64,000 nucleotides of DNA from positions 3,286,001 through 3,350,000 of the forward strand of contig NZ_CP011125.1 in assembly GCF_000737325.1 (NCBI RefSeq), read 5' to 3'. The notes under the pieces are model-generated. The model searched no databases, was not told the DNA's origin, and was given only the letters and a program-made list of their open reading frames with translations. Origin of the DNA: Sandaracinus amylolyticus (lineage in GTDB: Bacteria > Myxococcota_A > Polyangia > Polyangiales > Sandaracinaceae). Position numbers and translations under genes: made by a program. Every line of letters starts with the position of its first letter. Within the stretch, counting starts at the first letter, position 1. Shown one piece after another: positions 8,570-24,626 of this stretch.

Positions 8570-8623
8570 AAACCGTCACTTGATCCTGTTTCCGGATCCA
8601 GTTCCAGTCAATCCTGACGGTTT
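8570..8623. promoter_or_regulatory. Candidate TetR operator: inverted repeat flanking the promoter
   Basis: AAACCGTCA (8570-8578) and its exact reverse complement TGACGGTTT (8615-8623) bracket the predicted -35/-10 elements. Half-sites either side of a promoter next to a TetR gene suggest autoregulation. The 36-base separation is wider than a usual single TetR operator, so it could be two half operators or a chance hairpin. Confidence 0.4.
8583..8611 (-). promoter_or_regulatory. Predicted sigma70-type promoter of the TetR-oxygenase unit
   Basis: On the minus strand, TTGACT (8606-8611) and CAGGAT (8583-8588) are separated by exactly 17 bases, 16 bases upstream of the TetR start codon. The -35 matches consensus at 5 of 6; the -10 only at 3 of 6. 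With normal spacing, transcription would start about 8 bases before the ATG. Confidence 0.5.
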
Positions 8624-8640
8624 GGTGATGCGGCGCGGGG

Positions 8641-10653
8641 TCACGTCCCGGATGCGGCGAGGAGCTCGACGTGGCGCAGCGCGGACGCGAGGCGCGCGCG
8701 GATCGGCTCGGGGAGCGCGGGATCGACGGGCGGCGCGGGGGGGAGCGCGGGGATCGGCTCGCGCGCGGTGATCGCGCGCTCGATACGCTCGAGCGACGTC
8801 ACGACGTAGTCCGCGATCGCACCCACCGACGAGGGCGGCGGCGGGTGATCGACCGCAGTGCTCGTGAGCGCGGTCATCGCGCCGGAGATGCGGCGCGCGT
8901 AGGTCACGACGTCGAGCGGGAGCGACGCCTCGCGCACGTCCTGTCCGGGCTCGGCGAGCAGGCGCTCGAGCGCGGTCTCCGCGTTCGCGAGCGCGATGGC
9001 CACGGCGCGTCGTGCCTCGTCGAGCGGACGCTTCGTCTCGTGCGGAGCGACCCACGCATCGAACGTCGCGCGCGCGTAGGACGTCACGGCGCGCAGCGTG
9101 CTCGCGAGCACGTCGGGCATGCGCTCGCGCTCCCACGAGGGCAGGATCGCGAACGCCGTGACGACGCCGATCAGCCCGCCGATCGTCGCGTCCGCGGCGC
9201 GCTCGAGCGCGGCGTGCCAGTCGCCGGGGAAGCGCTCCGAGAGCAGCACGAAGACCGGCGTGATGAAGAACGTGAAGAGTCGATAGCTGCGCGGTCGGGT
9301 CGCGACCGCGGCCACGGAGAGCGGGAACATGAGCGCGGCGATGACGCGCGGATCGTGCGTCGCGAGCGTGATCGCGACCGCGGCGATGCTGCCGAGCACG
9401 CTGCCGCCGACGCGCTCGAGCGCGCGCTTCCACGTCGCGCCGGGGTAGGGCTGCACCACGATGATCGTCGTGACCGCGACCCAGTGCGCGTGATCCGGCG
9501 AGACGATCGGTCCGACGAACGCGGCCACCGTCGCCGCGCATCCCACGCGCACGGCGTGGCGCAGCACGATCGAGCGCGGTGACAGCACGTCGCGGAACGC
9601 GAGCAGCGTCGCGCGCACCCCGCGCCCTCCCGGCAGCGCGCCGAGATCCGGATCGGCGCCCTCGCGCGGACGATCGATCGTGGAGGCGATCTCGATCACG
9701 TCGTGGAGGAGCTCGTCGAGCCGTCCCGCGGTGCTCGCCGGGCGAGGCACGTCGGGCGCGAGACCGCGCGCGATCGAGAACGCGATCGCGCGGTTGGTCT
9801 CCGCGGCGCGTGCGAGCGCCGACGCGAGCGGGCCTCGCGCGTCGAGCGGCGCGGCTTCGATCTCCTCGCCGAGCGTCACGAGCAGCACGAGCTCCTGCTC
9901 CGCCGTGCCGAGCAGCGCGCGAAGCCCGCTCCCGATCGCCATCGTGCCCGCGCGCCGCGCGCGCAGAGCGAGCGCCACCGCCCGCGCATCCTCGATCGCC
10001 GCACGGCACGCGCGGCGGTGTGTGCGCGCGATCGTCGACCACCACGCGTCTCCGTCGGGCGTGCCCGCGAGCCCCGCGTCGCGCAGCGCATCCGCGTACG
10101 CGGCGAGCGCGTCCTGCACCCGAGCGACTGCACGTCGCAGCGGGACGTGCGTCCCGATCGGCCAGACGACCGTCGAGAGCAGGAGCGCTTGCGCGGCGCC
10201 GGCCGCGAAGAACGCAGCGTCGCGCAGCGGCGAGGCGCTCGGCCGCGCGGTCGCGATCGCCACCACGATCGCGAGGAGGGTTCCGAGCGTCGCGCCCGGC
10301 GCGCCGAGCGCGCCGAGCAGCGCGGCGCCGAAGCACGTGACGCCCAGCGTCGCCGCCGCGAGCTCCGCGATGCCCGCGATCGGCTCGGTCAGCGCGATGC
10401 CGAGCGCGCCCAGCGCGCCGAACGCGACCACGAGCTGCACGCGCGCGCGACGCGTGCCGCCGGGATCGGCGAGCGTGCCGAGCCAGCCGCCGAGCGCCGT
10501 CCACGCGAGCGCCTCGTCCTGCGTCACGTCGACGAGGAGGAACGGGACGAGCGTCGCGATGGCGGCGCGCACGCCCTTCTGGAGGTCCGGCGCCATCGCG
10601 AGCACCGGCGCGGGGACCCACGCGCGCAGCGCGTTCCACCTCGCAGCGAGCAC
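8641..10653 (-). CDS. FUSC/aromatic-acid exporter-like membrane protein
   Basis: A 670-residue inner-membrane protein with the two-halves organisation of the fusaric acid resistance (FUSC)/YccS/AaeB family. An N-terminal membrane block of about six helices (residues 20-160, with the motif WTALGGWLGTLADPGGT) is followed by a cytosolic region of about 200 residues. A second membrane block follows (about 350-510: HWVAVTTIIVVQPYPGATWKRALERVGGSVLG), and then a C-terminal cytosolic tail. The family motif P-x-x-x-x-T-x-x-R-x-x-x-R-x-x-G-x-x-x-G is recognisable in the second block. Relatives export aromatic acids or other small organics. GTG start supported by a TAACTA box at 10660-10665. It lies just upstream of the TetR unit but separated by the TetR promoter region. 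Confidence 0.85.
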   Translation of the reverse strand: MLAARWNALRAWVPAPVLAMAPDLQKGVRAAIATLVPFLLVDVTQDEALAWTALGGWLGTLADPGGTRRARVQLVVAFGALGALGIALTEPIAGIAELAAATLGVTCFGAALLGALGAPGATLGTLLAIVVAIATARPSASPLRDAAFFAAGAAQALLLSTVVWPIGTHVPLRRAVARVQDALAAYADALRDAGLAGTPDGDAWWSTIARTHRRACRAAIEDARAVALALRARRAGTMAIGSGLRALLGTAEQELVLLVTLGEEIEAAPLDARGPLASALARAAETNRAIAFSIARGLAPDVPRPASTAGRLDELLHDVIEIASTIDRPREGADPDLGALPGGRGVRATLLAFRDVLSPRSIVLRHAVRVGCAATVAAFVGPIVSPDHAHWVAVTTIIVVQPYPGATWKRALERVGGSVLGSIAAVAITLATHDPRVIAALMFPLSVAAVATRPRSYRLFTFFITPVFVLLSERFPGDWHAALERAADATIGGLIGVVTAFAILPSWERERMPDVLASTLRAVTSYARATFDAWVAPHETKRPLDEARRAVAIALANAETALERLLAEPGQDVREASLPLDVVTYARRISGAMTALTSTAVDHPPPPSSVGAIADYVVTSLERIERAITAREPIPALPPAPPVDPALPEPIRARLASALRHVELLAASGT

Positions 10654-10675
10654 GAAGCGTAGTTAGCCCGAAGAG

Positions 10676-10825
10676 CACTCGCGTCGAGCCTCGACGCGAG
10701 TGGGTCTCGGGTTTCGGGCGGGAGGGAGGCTCGGCGGGCTTTGCCCGACGAGGGGAGGGCGCGCCGCACGCGCCCTCCGGAAAGGAAGGGGCTGACGCAG
10801 TGCCCGAGTCGAGGTCCACCTCGAC
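10676..10825. repeat. Cluster of four inverted repeats between the DUF5985 operon and the FUSC gene
   Basis: Four separate stem-forming sequences in 150 bases: CACTCGCGTCGAG/CTCGACGCGAGTG (10676-10702, 13-bp arms, one-base gap); CGGGC-TTT-GCCCG (10735-10747); GGAGGGCGCG-CCGCA-CGCGCCCTCC (10754-10778, 10-bp perfect arms); and GTCGAGGT-CC-ACCTCGAC (10808-10825). The last lies about 30 bases past the DUF5985 stop and could be its terminator; the first is about 20 bases upstream of the FUSC start. No T-tract follows any of them. Confidence 0.6.
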
Positions 10826-10853
10826 TGGGCGCCGCGTTGGCGCGCGAGCGGCG

Positions 10854-11123
10854 TCACTGCGATGCGCGGTTCTTGTCGACGATCGCGCCGATGATGATCA
10901 GGAACGCGCTCAGGCGGACGAGGTAGACGAGCGCGCGCGCCTCGTAGTCGGCGGGCACGAACGCGACCGCGACCCAGTTCACCGCGAGCAGCGCGAACGC
11001 CGCGGAGAACATCACGAAGAAGCGATCACGGCTCTCGCGCCAGAAGCGCAGGAACGCGAGCGACGCGACGATGCTCGCCATCGTGAGCGCACCGTAGAGC
11101 AGATCGCGGAGGTGCTCGATCAT
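10854..11123 (-). CDS. DUF5985 family small membrane protein (second copy of pair)
   Basis: An 89-residue protein with three predicted transmembrane helices (about residues 5-25, 33-53, 63-83) and the motif FLRFWRESRDRFFVMFSAAF plus a C-terminal I-x-D-K-N-R, typical of DUF5985. Function unknown; small inner-membrane protein. Its ATG overlaps the stop of the preceding DUF5985 gene (ATGA), making it the third gene of a tightly coupled three-gene operon. The longer in-frame upstream extension is the antisense-like reading of its partner and is rejected. Confidence 0.8.
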   Translation of the reverse strand: MIEHLRDLLYGALTMASIVASLAFLRFWRESRDRFFVMFSAAFALLAVNWVAVAFVPADYEARALVYLVRLSAFLIIIGAIVDKNRASQ

Positions 11124-11389
11124 CGCGGTTCCCAGATCAGTCCGTAGACCAGAATCGCCATCCCGATCGCGGCGATCACGGTGCGCCACAGCGAGAGGTC
11201 GTAGTTGGGCCCGAGGAGGAAATCGACGAAGAGGAGGATGTTGTTCAGCGCGAGGCTCACGAAGCAGATGCTGCTCCAGAGCAACAGGCGCGAGCGGCTC
11301 CCGCGATACCCGCGCACGAGCAGGACCGCGCAGGTGAGGCTCGTCGCCGCGCACAGCAGGTACACGACGACCGGCACGATCGACGTCAC
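11120..11389 (-). CDS. DUF5985 family small membrane protein (first copy of pair)
   Basis: An 89-residue protein with three hydrophobic helices and the segment CAVLLVRGYRGSRSRLLLWSS followed by LNNILLFVDF and a C-terminal YGLIWE, the other recognised DUF5985 type. It is exactly the same length as its downstream partner but clearly diverged, as is usual for this pair. The GTG start overlaps the stop of the winged-helix gene by 4 bp (GTGA), and its own stop overlaps the next start. The three genes are therefore almost certainly translated together; the two proteins may form a hetero-oligomer in the membrane. Function is not known. Confidence 0.8.
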   Translation of the reverse strand: MTSIVPVVVYLLCAATSLTCAVLLVRGYRGSRSRLLLWSSICFVSLALNNILLFVDFLLGPNYDLSLWRTVIAAIGMAILVYGLIWEPR

Positions 11390-11772
11390 TTGTCCCTCCG
11401 CAGCTTGAACGCGTCCGCGAACGTCCGGATGACGTCGTTCGGCTTCGAGAAGATGATCTCGATGACGCTCACCCGGCGCTCCGGGTAGACCTTGGCGAGG
11501 CCCTCGACCGCCGCGTGCATCGCAGGATCGTTGGGCGCGTAGCGGAAGCGACCTGGACTCGCTTCGGTCAGCAAGCCGCGCGCCGCCAGATCAGCGAGGC
11601 GATTGCCCGCCGAGATCGACGCGATCCGGAGCTCCTTGGCGACCTCCTCGGCGTTCCAGTCGCGCTCGGCGTGGCCGCGCAACAGAAGGAGGATCTCCAG
11701 CTGCTCGACCGACACGATGTGCTCGACGAGGAACCGATGGACGTCGTCGGGGATGCCGATGGGAGATGCCAC
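11386..11772 (-). CDS. Winged-helix (MarR-like) DNA-binding protein
   Basis: A protein of about 128 residues with a winged-helix core: FLVEHIVSVEQLEILLLLRGH, then ERDWNAEEVAKELRI and ISAGNRLADLAARGLL followed by the wing FRYAPND. The first gene of an overlapping operon with two DUF5985 membrane proteins; a small regulator in front of this pair recurs in other proteobacteria-like genomes, from memory. The start is uncertain: GTG at 11772 gives a family-length protein, but no Shine-Dalgarno precedes it and the frame remains open to an ATG at 11868. Divergent from the poly-HAMP kinase with a 260-bp shared upstream region. Likely regulates its own operon; could sense through the membrane partners. 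Confidence 0.72.
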   Translation of the reverse strand: MASPIGIPDDVHRFLVEHIVSVEQLEILLLLRGHAERDWNAEEVAKELRIASISAGNRLADLAARGLLTEASPGRFRYAPNDPAMHAAVEGLAKVYPERRVSVIEIIFSKPNDVIRTFADAFKLRRDK

Positions 11773-11880
11773 GAAAGGAGCCGCTGCCGGGGATGTGCGG
11801 GGTAGCCGGGGCGGAGGCCGAGGCCGCGTGATGGTGCGGGTTGCTACAGGTGTCGCGGATCTGGGCACCCGAAGTCAGGT

Positions 11881-11933
11881 CACAACCCCCCCCCGGAGTA
11901 GTGATGTGCGCCCGCGCCCCGGCGGGGGTTGTG
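11881..11933. promoter_or_regulatory. Inverted repeat in the divergent wHTH / poly-HAMP kinase intergenic region
   Basis: Perfect 10-bp arms CACAACCCCC (11881-11890) and GGGGGTTGTG (11924-11933) around a 33-base centre, extendable to about 15 bp with one mismatch and one indel. It sits between two divergent genes, so it could be an operator for the winged-helix protein or an RNA hairpin. A run of nine C residues forms part of the left arm. Confidence 0.4.
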
Positions 11934-12031
11934 GCCGCAGATGCGGGAGCTAGGTCCCTCGCCTCGGAGCCCGTGAGAGCAGGACGGAGGCTGGATCTCC
12001 GCTGCCCCCGGGCGCCACTCGGAGGGAGTCG

Positions 12032-20238
<8,207 letters not shown>

Positions 20239-20281
20239 CAAGCTCCTTCGGGTCTAGGATCTCGGGCGAGGGAGCGTGTCG

Positions 20282-20887
20282 ATGAGCACGGGAGCGAAGA
20301 AGGCGGAAGGCGCGCTGGCCGCGGCGGCGCTGGAGTTCGAGCGCGAGCTCGAGCGCTACGAGCGGCTCGCGTCGGAGCTGCAGCGCACCGAGGTGAGCTC
20401 CGAGAAGACGCTGGCGCGCAGCAAGAAGCTGCTCGCCGATGCGTCGGAGTCGGAGCAGCGCCTCGGTGGTCTGCTGGGCGGTCTGCTCGCCGCGATGAAC
20501 GGCGCGCGCGACACGCAGCAGACGAGCATGGAGCACGTGCTCGGCGCGGCGAAGCGCATGCAGGTGCGCGCGGCGGAGCTGCAGACGCTGCTCGATCGGT
20601 TCACGAAGCTCGGCGCGGCCGCGCGCGAGGTGCACGGGCCGGTGGCGCAGGTCGCGGAGCGGCAGGCGCAGGGCGCGACCGCGGACGAGCTCCTGCCGGC
20701 CCTCAACGAGGTGCGCGGGCGCATGGACTCGGTGATCACCGAGGCCGAGGCGATCGCGGGGCTCGCGCGCGAGGGCAACTGGCCCGATCTGGTGCGCGAG
20801 GCGAGCGCTCTGCGCGATCAGGTGCAGGCGATGCGCAATCGCGTGCTGCACGTGCAGCGCGACGTCGCGCAGCGCGCGACGTCGTGA
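20282..20887 (+). CDS. Hypothetical coiled-coil protein downstream of the kinases
   Basis: A 201-residue, Ala/Glu/Leu/Gln-rich protein that is almost entirely helical with extended heptad patterns (ELERYERLASELQRTEV, ARSKKLLADASESEQRL, ALRDQVQAMRNRVLHVQRDV). No signal peptide or membrane segment. ATG is favoured over the GTG six bases earlier because GAGGGAG is then correctly spaced; a TAGGAT box lies at 20255-20260. It starts 43 bases after the second hybrid kinase and may belong to the same transcription unit, possibly as a scaffold, but that is inference from position only. Confidence 0.72.
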   Translation: MSTGAKKAEGALAAAALEFERELERYERLASELQRTEVSSEKTLARSKKLLADASESEQRLGGLLGGLLAAMNGARDTQQTSMEHVLGAAKRMQVRAAELQTLLDRFTKLGAAAREVHGPVAQVAERQAQGATADELLPALNEVRGRMDSVITEAEAIAGLAREGNWPDLVREASALRDQVQAMRNRVLHVQRDVAQRATS

Positions 20888-20936
20888 CGTGACGATCGGC
20901 CGAGGAGCGCAGGATGCGCTCCTCGGCGTCACGTGC

Positions 20937-21332
20937 TCAGCCGGGCGCGTGACAGACGGCTTCGACGTTGTTGCCGTCGGGATCGAGCAGGAACGCGCCG
21001 TAGTACGTCGGGTGGTAGTGCGCGCGGATCCCCGGCGCGCCGTGATCCTTCGCGCCCGCCTCGAGCCCGATGCGATGGAACGCGTCGACCGCGGCGCGCG
21101 TGCCCGCGACGAACGCGACGTGCCGCGGGGTGGACGACCCGCGCGCTTCGATGACCCAGTAGATCGGCTTCTCGCCCGGTCCGTACGCGCACATGCGCTG
21201 CTCGGGCCACTCCGGGTTCCAGCTCGCGGTGAGCTCCATGACGCACCGATGGCCGAGCGCGGGCATCACCGCGTCGTAGAAGCGCTTCGTGGCGGCGTAG
21301 TCGGTCGCGTAGGTGCTCAGGTGATCGATCAT
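20937..21332 (-). CDS. VOC (glyoxalase/bleomycin-resistance/dioxygenase) family protein
   Basis: A 131-residue single-domain VOC protein made of two beta-alpha-beta-beta-beta units. MIDHLSTYATDYAATKRFYD opens the first, RHVAFVAGTRAAVDAFHR the second, and the family ending YYGAFLLDPDGNNVEAVCH closes it. Metal-ligand candidates are H4, H79-type (RHVAF) and the E of NNVEAV. Members range from lyases and dioxygenases to drug-binding resistance proteins, so substrate cannot be assigned. Strong AGGAGGA precedes the ATG. It lies 65 bp downstream of the AraC-type regulator on the same strand and may be cotranscribed with it. The longer in-frame extension overlaps that regulator and is not real. Confidence 0.9.
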   Translation of the reverse strand: MIDHLSTYATDYAATKRFYDAVMPALGHRCVMELTASWNPEWPEQRMCAYGPGEKPIYWVIEARGSSTPRHVAFVAGTRAAVDAFHRIGLEAGAKDHGAPGIRAHYHPTYYGAFLLDPDGNNVEAVCHAPG

Positions 21333-21397
21333 CGTCGGGTCCTCCTGCGCCCGAGGAGAGCACCGCGACGCGCGCGACGCTTGACCGTCCGTGCGCA

Positions 21398-22234
21398 TCA
21401 CGACCGGAGGCGGATCCAGACCTCGGTGCGATGCTGGTCGGGCGGTGTGTCCTGCGGCGTGAGGTAGTGCTCGATCACCGGCTCGGGCGCGAGCTCGGCG
21501 CGGGTCGTCGGCGCCCAGCGCCCGAGGAGCGCGAGGTACGTCGAGCCGATCGTGTGGTACGGCCCGACGTGCAGCGCGACGGCGTAGCGTCCGCCGGGGA
21601 TCGTGCGTCGCTCGAGGCCGCTCGCGGGGCCGGGCGCGAGCGAGGTCTCGATGCCCACGTCGCTGCGCAGGCGATCGCGCGCGGTGACCTCGGGATCGTC
21701 GTGATAGAGGCCGACGACGCGCGCCGCGCCGGGCACCACGCCGCGCGCCCCGGCCCACGCGAAGACGTGCCCGAACGCTTCGTCGAGCATGCTGCACGAG
21801 CCGACGTGACGCCGAACCACCACGTCGAACGGCGCGATGTCCCGGAGCTCGACGGCGCGCTCCTGGATCGATCCCACCGCGCGCAGCGACGACTCACCGC
21901 GATAGCGCGAGGGCGGCATCCCGAACAGATCGCGGAACGCGCGCGTGAACGCCTCGTGGGATCCGTAGCCCGCCTCGAGCGCGATCTGCACGACGGGCAG
22001 CTCGGACGCGCGGAGGCGTCGCGCAGCGCGCTCGAGACGAAGGCGGCGCGCGTGCTCTTCGACCGACTCACCGACCACACCGCGGAACACGCGATGGAAG
22101 TGATGCAGCGAGAACCCCGCGAGCTCGGCGAGCTCGGCGGGGACGGGGGGCGCGTCGAGGCGCGCTTCGATCGCGCGCTGCGCGCGCGCGATGCGTGCGC
22201 GGTAGTCGATCTCGGTGGACGCGTGTCGGGCCAT
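21398..22234 (-). CDS. AraC-type regulator with C-terminal GyrI-like effector-binding domain
   Basis: A 278-residue regulator. The N-terminal part contains two helix-turn-helix motifs (LAELAGFSLHHFHRVFRG and IALEAGYGSHEAFTRAFRDLFG, then PSRYR), the standard AraC/XylS DNA-binding domain placed first rather than last. The C-terminal part (about residues 125-278: ELRDIAPFDVVVRRHVG...GRYAVALHVGPYHTIGSTYLAL) is a GyrI/SOUL-fold ligand-binding domain, as in Rob and BmrR-like proteins that sense hydrophobic compounds. ATG at 22234 is preferred because GGCGAGG and a TAGACG box precede it; ATG at 22255 would add seven residues. Divergent from the M28 peptidase gene and followed by the VOC gene. Confidence 0.88.
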   Translation of the reverse strand: MARHASTEIDYRARIARAQRAIEARLDAPPVPAELAELAGFSLHHFHRVFRGVVGESVEEHARRLRLERAARRLRASELPVVQIALEAGYGSHEAFTRAFRDLFGMPPSRYRGESSLRAVGSIQERAVELRDIAPFDVVVRRHVGSCSMLDEAFGHVFAWAGARGVVPGAARVVGLYHDDPEVTARDRLRSDVGIETSLAPGPASGLERRTIPGGRYAVALHVGPYHTIGSTYLALLGRWAPTTRAELAPEPVIEHYLTPQDTPPDQHRTEVWIRLRS

Positions 22235-22292
22235 GCGCCTCGCCACGTCTAGCATGCTCGACGGACGTCGACGCTCGTGGTCCTCTTCGCGG

Positions 22293-23345
22293 ATGCGCGT
22301 GATCGCTCGTTCGTTGCTGATGCTCTTCGTGGTGGCGTGTGGATCCGACGACGACGTCGCCGTCGACGCGGGACACGACGCAGGGCTCGACGCCGGCCGT
22401 GACGGCGGCACCGACGCGGGGCCGCTGCCCGAGTGCGGCACGGGCTCGCCGCTCGCGCTCGCCAGCTGCGTCGAGCGCGCGCGCTACGAGGCCGACGTCG
22501 AGAGGATCGCGCAGCCGCGCGAGCCGGAGTCGGCGCACTGGCAGTCGGTGCAGGACCTCTGCGCGTCGCGGCTCGAGGCGCTCGGCTTCGACGTGGAGCG
22601 ACACGACTACGGCACCGGCATCAACGTGATCGGCACGCGCCTCGGCACGACGACGCCCGAGCGCCGCGTGATCGTCGGCGCGCACTACGATCACGTCGCG
22701 GGCTGCGAGGGCGCGGACGACAACGCGAGCGGCGTCGCGGGCGCGCTCGAGGTCGCGCGTGTGCTCGCGCAGAGCGATCACGCTCGCACGCTGGTCGTCG
22801 CGTGCTGGGACGAGGAGGAGCGCGGTCTGATCGGCTCGATCGCGCACGCGACGCGCGCGCGCGAGGCGGACGAGGTGATCGACGTCGCCTTCGTGCTCGA
22901 GATGATCGGGTACACCGACGACACGCCGGGCTCGCAGAGCCTCCCGGTCGGCGTCGACGTCGTGTTCCGCGAGGCAGCGCGCGAGGTGGAGGAGCGCGAG
23001 TCGCGCGGCGACTTCATCGCGGTGGTGGGCGATCCGGGATCGCGATCCGCGATCGACGCGCTCGAGGCGCACGCGGACCGCATCGGTCTGCCGTTCATCC
23101 GCCTCGACGTGCCGGCTTCGTTGCTCGCTTCGCCCGCGGCTGCCGACCTGCGTCGCTCCGATCACGCGGCGTTCTGGCAGCGCGAGTATCCCGCGCTGAT
23201 GGTGACCGACACCGCGAACTTCCGATACGACCGCTACCACTGCGCGGCGGGCCCCGACGTCACGTCGCAGCTCGACTTCGAGTTCGCGTCTCGTGTGGTG
23301 CGCTCGGTGGTCGCCGCCGCGGCGACGGCGCTCGACGCGCCCTGA
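22293..23345 (+). CDS. Secreted M28 family metallopeptidase (lipoprotein)
   Basis: A 350-residue exported zinc aminopeptidase-like protein. A lipoprotein signal peptide ends at L-F-V-V-A-C-G, followed by the DAG-rich linker common to this organism's lipoproteins (DAGHDAGLDAG). The M28 fold shows the dinuclear zinc ligands in order: GAHYDHV (His and Asp), DDNASG (bridging Asp), WDEEERGL (catalytic Glu pair), EMIG, and DHAAFW, with a late RYHC His. All key ligands are present, so it should be active outside the cell or on its surface, presumably trimming peptides for predatory or saprophytic feeding. Start chosen to give a clean signal peptide; the region is shared with the divergent AraC-type gene. 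Confidence 0.9.
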   Translation: MRVIARSLLMLFVVACGSDDDVAVDAGHDAGLDAGRDGGTDAGPLPECGTGSPLALASCVERARYEADVERIAQPREPESAHWQSVQDLCASRLEALGFDVERHDYGTGINVIGTRLGTTTPERRVIVGAHYDHVAGCEGADDNASGVAGALEVARVLAQSDHARTLVVACWDEEERGLIGSIAHATRAREADEVIDVAFVLEMIGYTDDTPGSQSLPVGVDVVFREAAREVEERESRGDFIAVVGDPGSRSAIDALEAHADRIGLPFIRLDVPASLLASPAAADLRRSDHAAFWQREYPALMVTDTANFRYDRYHCAAGPDVTSQLDFEFASRVVRSVVAAAATALDAP

Positions 23346-23414
23346 GCGCGCGCGCTCGGCGTCGACACGTCGTGGAGCGTTGAGCGGCACCGACACGCGC
23401 CGACATGGCGCCGC

Positions 23415-24620
23415 ATGTCGAGCCCTCGATCGTTCGCGTCGGTCCGCGTCGTGCGTCGCACGCTCGCGGTCCTCGTCGCTCTCGTCAGCGCTGGCTGCGC
23501 GGATCTCGGCGCCGGTCTCGTCACGTCGTCCGCGCCCGAGTCGTGCGAGGACACCGACGCCGGTCCATCCGGCGACGTCGATGCGGGCGAGGACGCGAGC
23601 GCAGACGCCGGTCTCGATGCAGCGCTCGACGCGGGCGTCGACGCAGGGACGAGCGAGCCCGACGCGGGTCAGCCGACCTGCGCGTGCGCGACGCGCGATC
23701 TCGGTGCGCTCCCGACCGAGCTCGCGACGCTCGCGTGGCCGGCGCTCCCGATCACGACGACCGTGATCGACGTCGACACCGACTCGGAGCTGCGCGCCGC
23801 GCTCGACGGCTTCTCGAACGTGACCGTCCGCGTGCACGGCGACCACGCCGGCTTCTACACGGTCCGAGGCTCCGACGTGGAGGTGCTCCTCGACGCCGAC
23901 GCCTCGATCGAGGCGCTCACGATCGCGTGGAGCCAGCAGCGGATCCGCATCGCCGGAGGGACGTTCGACACGATCCAGATCGCGCTGCCGATCGACTTCA
24001 ACGCACCGTCGCGCGCGCCGCAGGAGCATCTGATGGTCAGCGACGTGACGATCGAGTGCGTGGACGTGCGCTCGAGCGACACCGCGTTCTTCCTGCACGG
24101 CCGCCGCATCGCGATCGTCGGCGCCGACGTGATCGCGGCGCGCTACGCGCTCTTCACCGGGCTCATCGCGCCGCTGCACAGCGAGGACGTGATCGTCGCG
24201 CACAGCGTGCTGCGCTCGGCCGGCCCCGAGGCGACCGTGCGCTTCCACGAGGTCGAGCGCGCGGTCGTCGCGCGCTCGACGCTGACCAACCCCGGCAAGC
24301 ACAACTGGCGGGTGCACGGCGTCTCGTCGCTCGCGTACCTCGGCGACAGCACGCTCGTCGGCACCGGCTTCATGCTCGGCAACGAGCCCGGCGACGCGAT
24401 CGATCACGCGTGGATCGTCCGGAGCACGCTCCACTACACCGGCACGAACGGCATCGCGATCGTGAGCCCGACCACGACGCGCAGCCTGACGATCGCGGAC
24501 GACGTCTTCTACAGCGACACGCCGTTCGGGCTGCCGCCCGCGCCGTCCGATTGGATCATCACGGCGAACGTCACGCTGCCGTACGCGCCGCCGCCCCCCG
24601 ACGACGGCGCGTGTCCCTGA
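23415..24620 (+). CDS. Secreted right-handed beta-helix lipoprotein
   Basis: A 401-residue exported protein. The signal peptide ends V-S-A-G-C, and a DAG-rich linker (SADAGLDAALDAGVDAG) spans about residues 40-85. The rest alternates short beta strands in the manner of a parallel beta-helix: VTIECVDVRSSDTAFFLHGRR, IAIVGADVIAARYALFTG, AVVARSTLTNPGKHNWRVHG, DHAWIVRSTLHYTGTNGIAI. This fold is shared by pectate lyases and polysaccharide-binding proteins, but I see no definite catalytic Asp/Arg set, so a carbohydrate-binding or lyase role is only a possibility. The gene follows the M28 peptidase on the same strand after 69 bp; both would be exported. Confidence 0.82.
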   Translation: MSSPRSFASVRVVRRTLAVLVALVSAGCADLGAGLVTSSAPESCEDTDAGPSGDVDAGEDASADAGLDAALDAGVDAGTSEPDAGQPTCACATRDLGALPTELATLAWPALPITTTVIDVDTDSELRAALDGFSNVTVRVHGDHAGFYTVRGSDVEVLLDADASIEALTIAWSQQRIRIAGGTFDTIQIALPIDFNAPSRAPQEHLMVSDVTIECVDVRSSDTAFFLHGRRIAIVGADVIAARYALFTGLIAPLHSEDVIVAHSVLRSAGPEATVRFHEVERAVVARSTLTNPGKHNWRVHGVSSLAYLGDSTLVGTGFMLGNEPGDAIDHAWIVRSTLHYTGTNGIAIVSPTTTRSLTIADDVFYSDTPFGLPPAPSDWIITANVTLPYAPPPPDDGACP

Positions 24621-24626
24621 GCTCCC

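Noticed and set aside
7902-8579. Longer version of the oxygenase gene starting inside the TetR gene
   Set aside because: The extra segment is the TetR gene read in another frame; a Shine-Dalgarno and GTGA overlap locate the true start.
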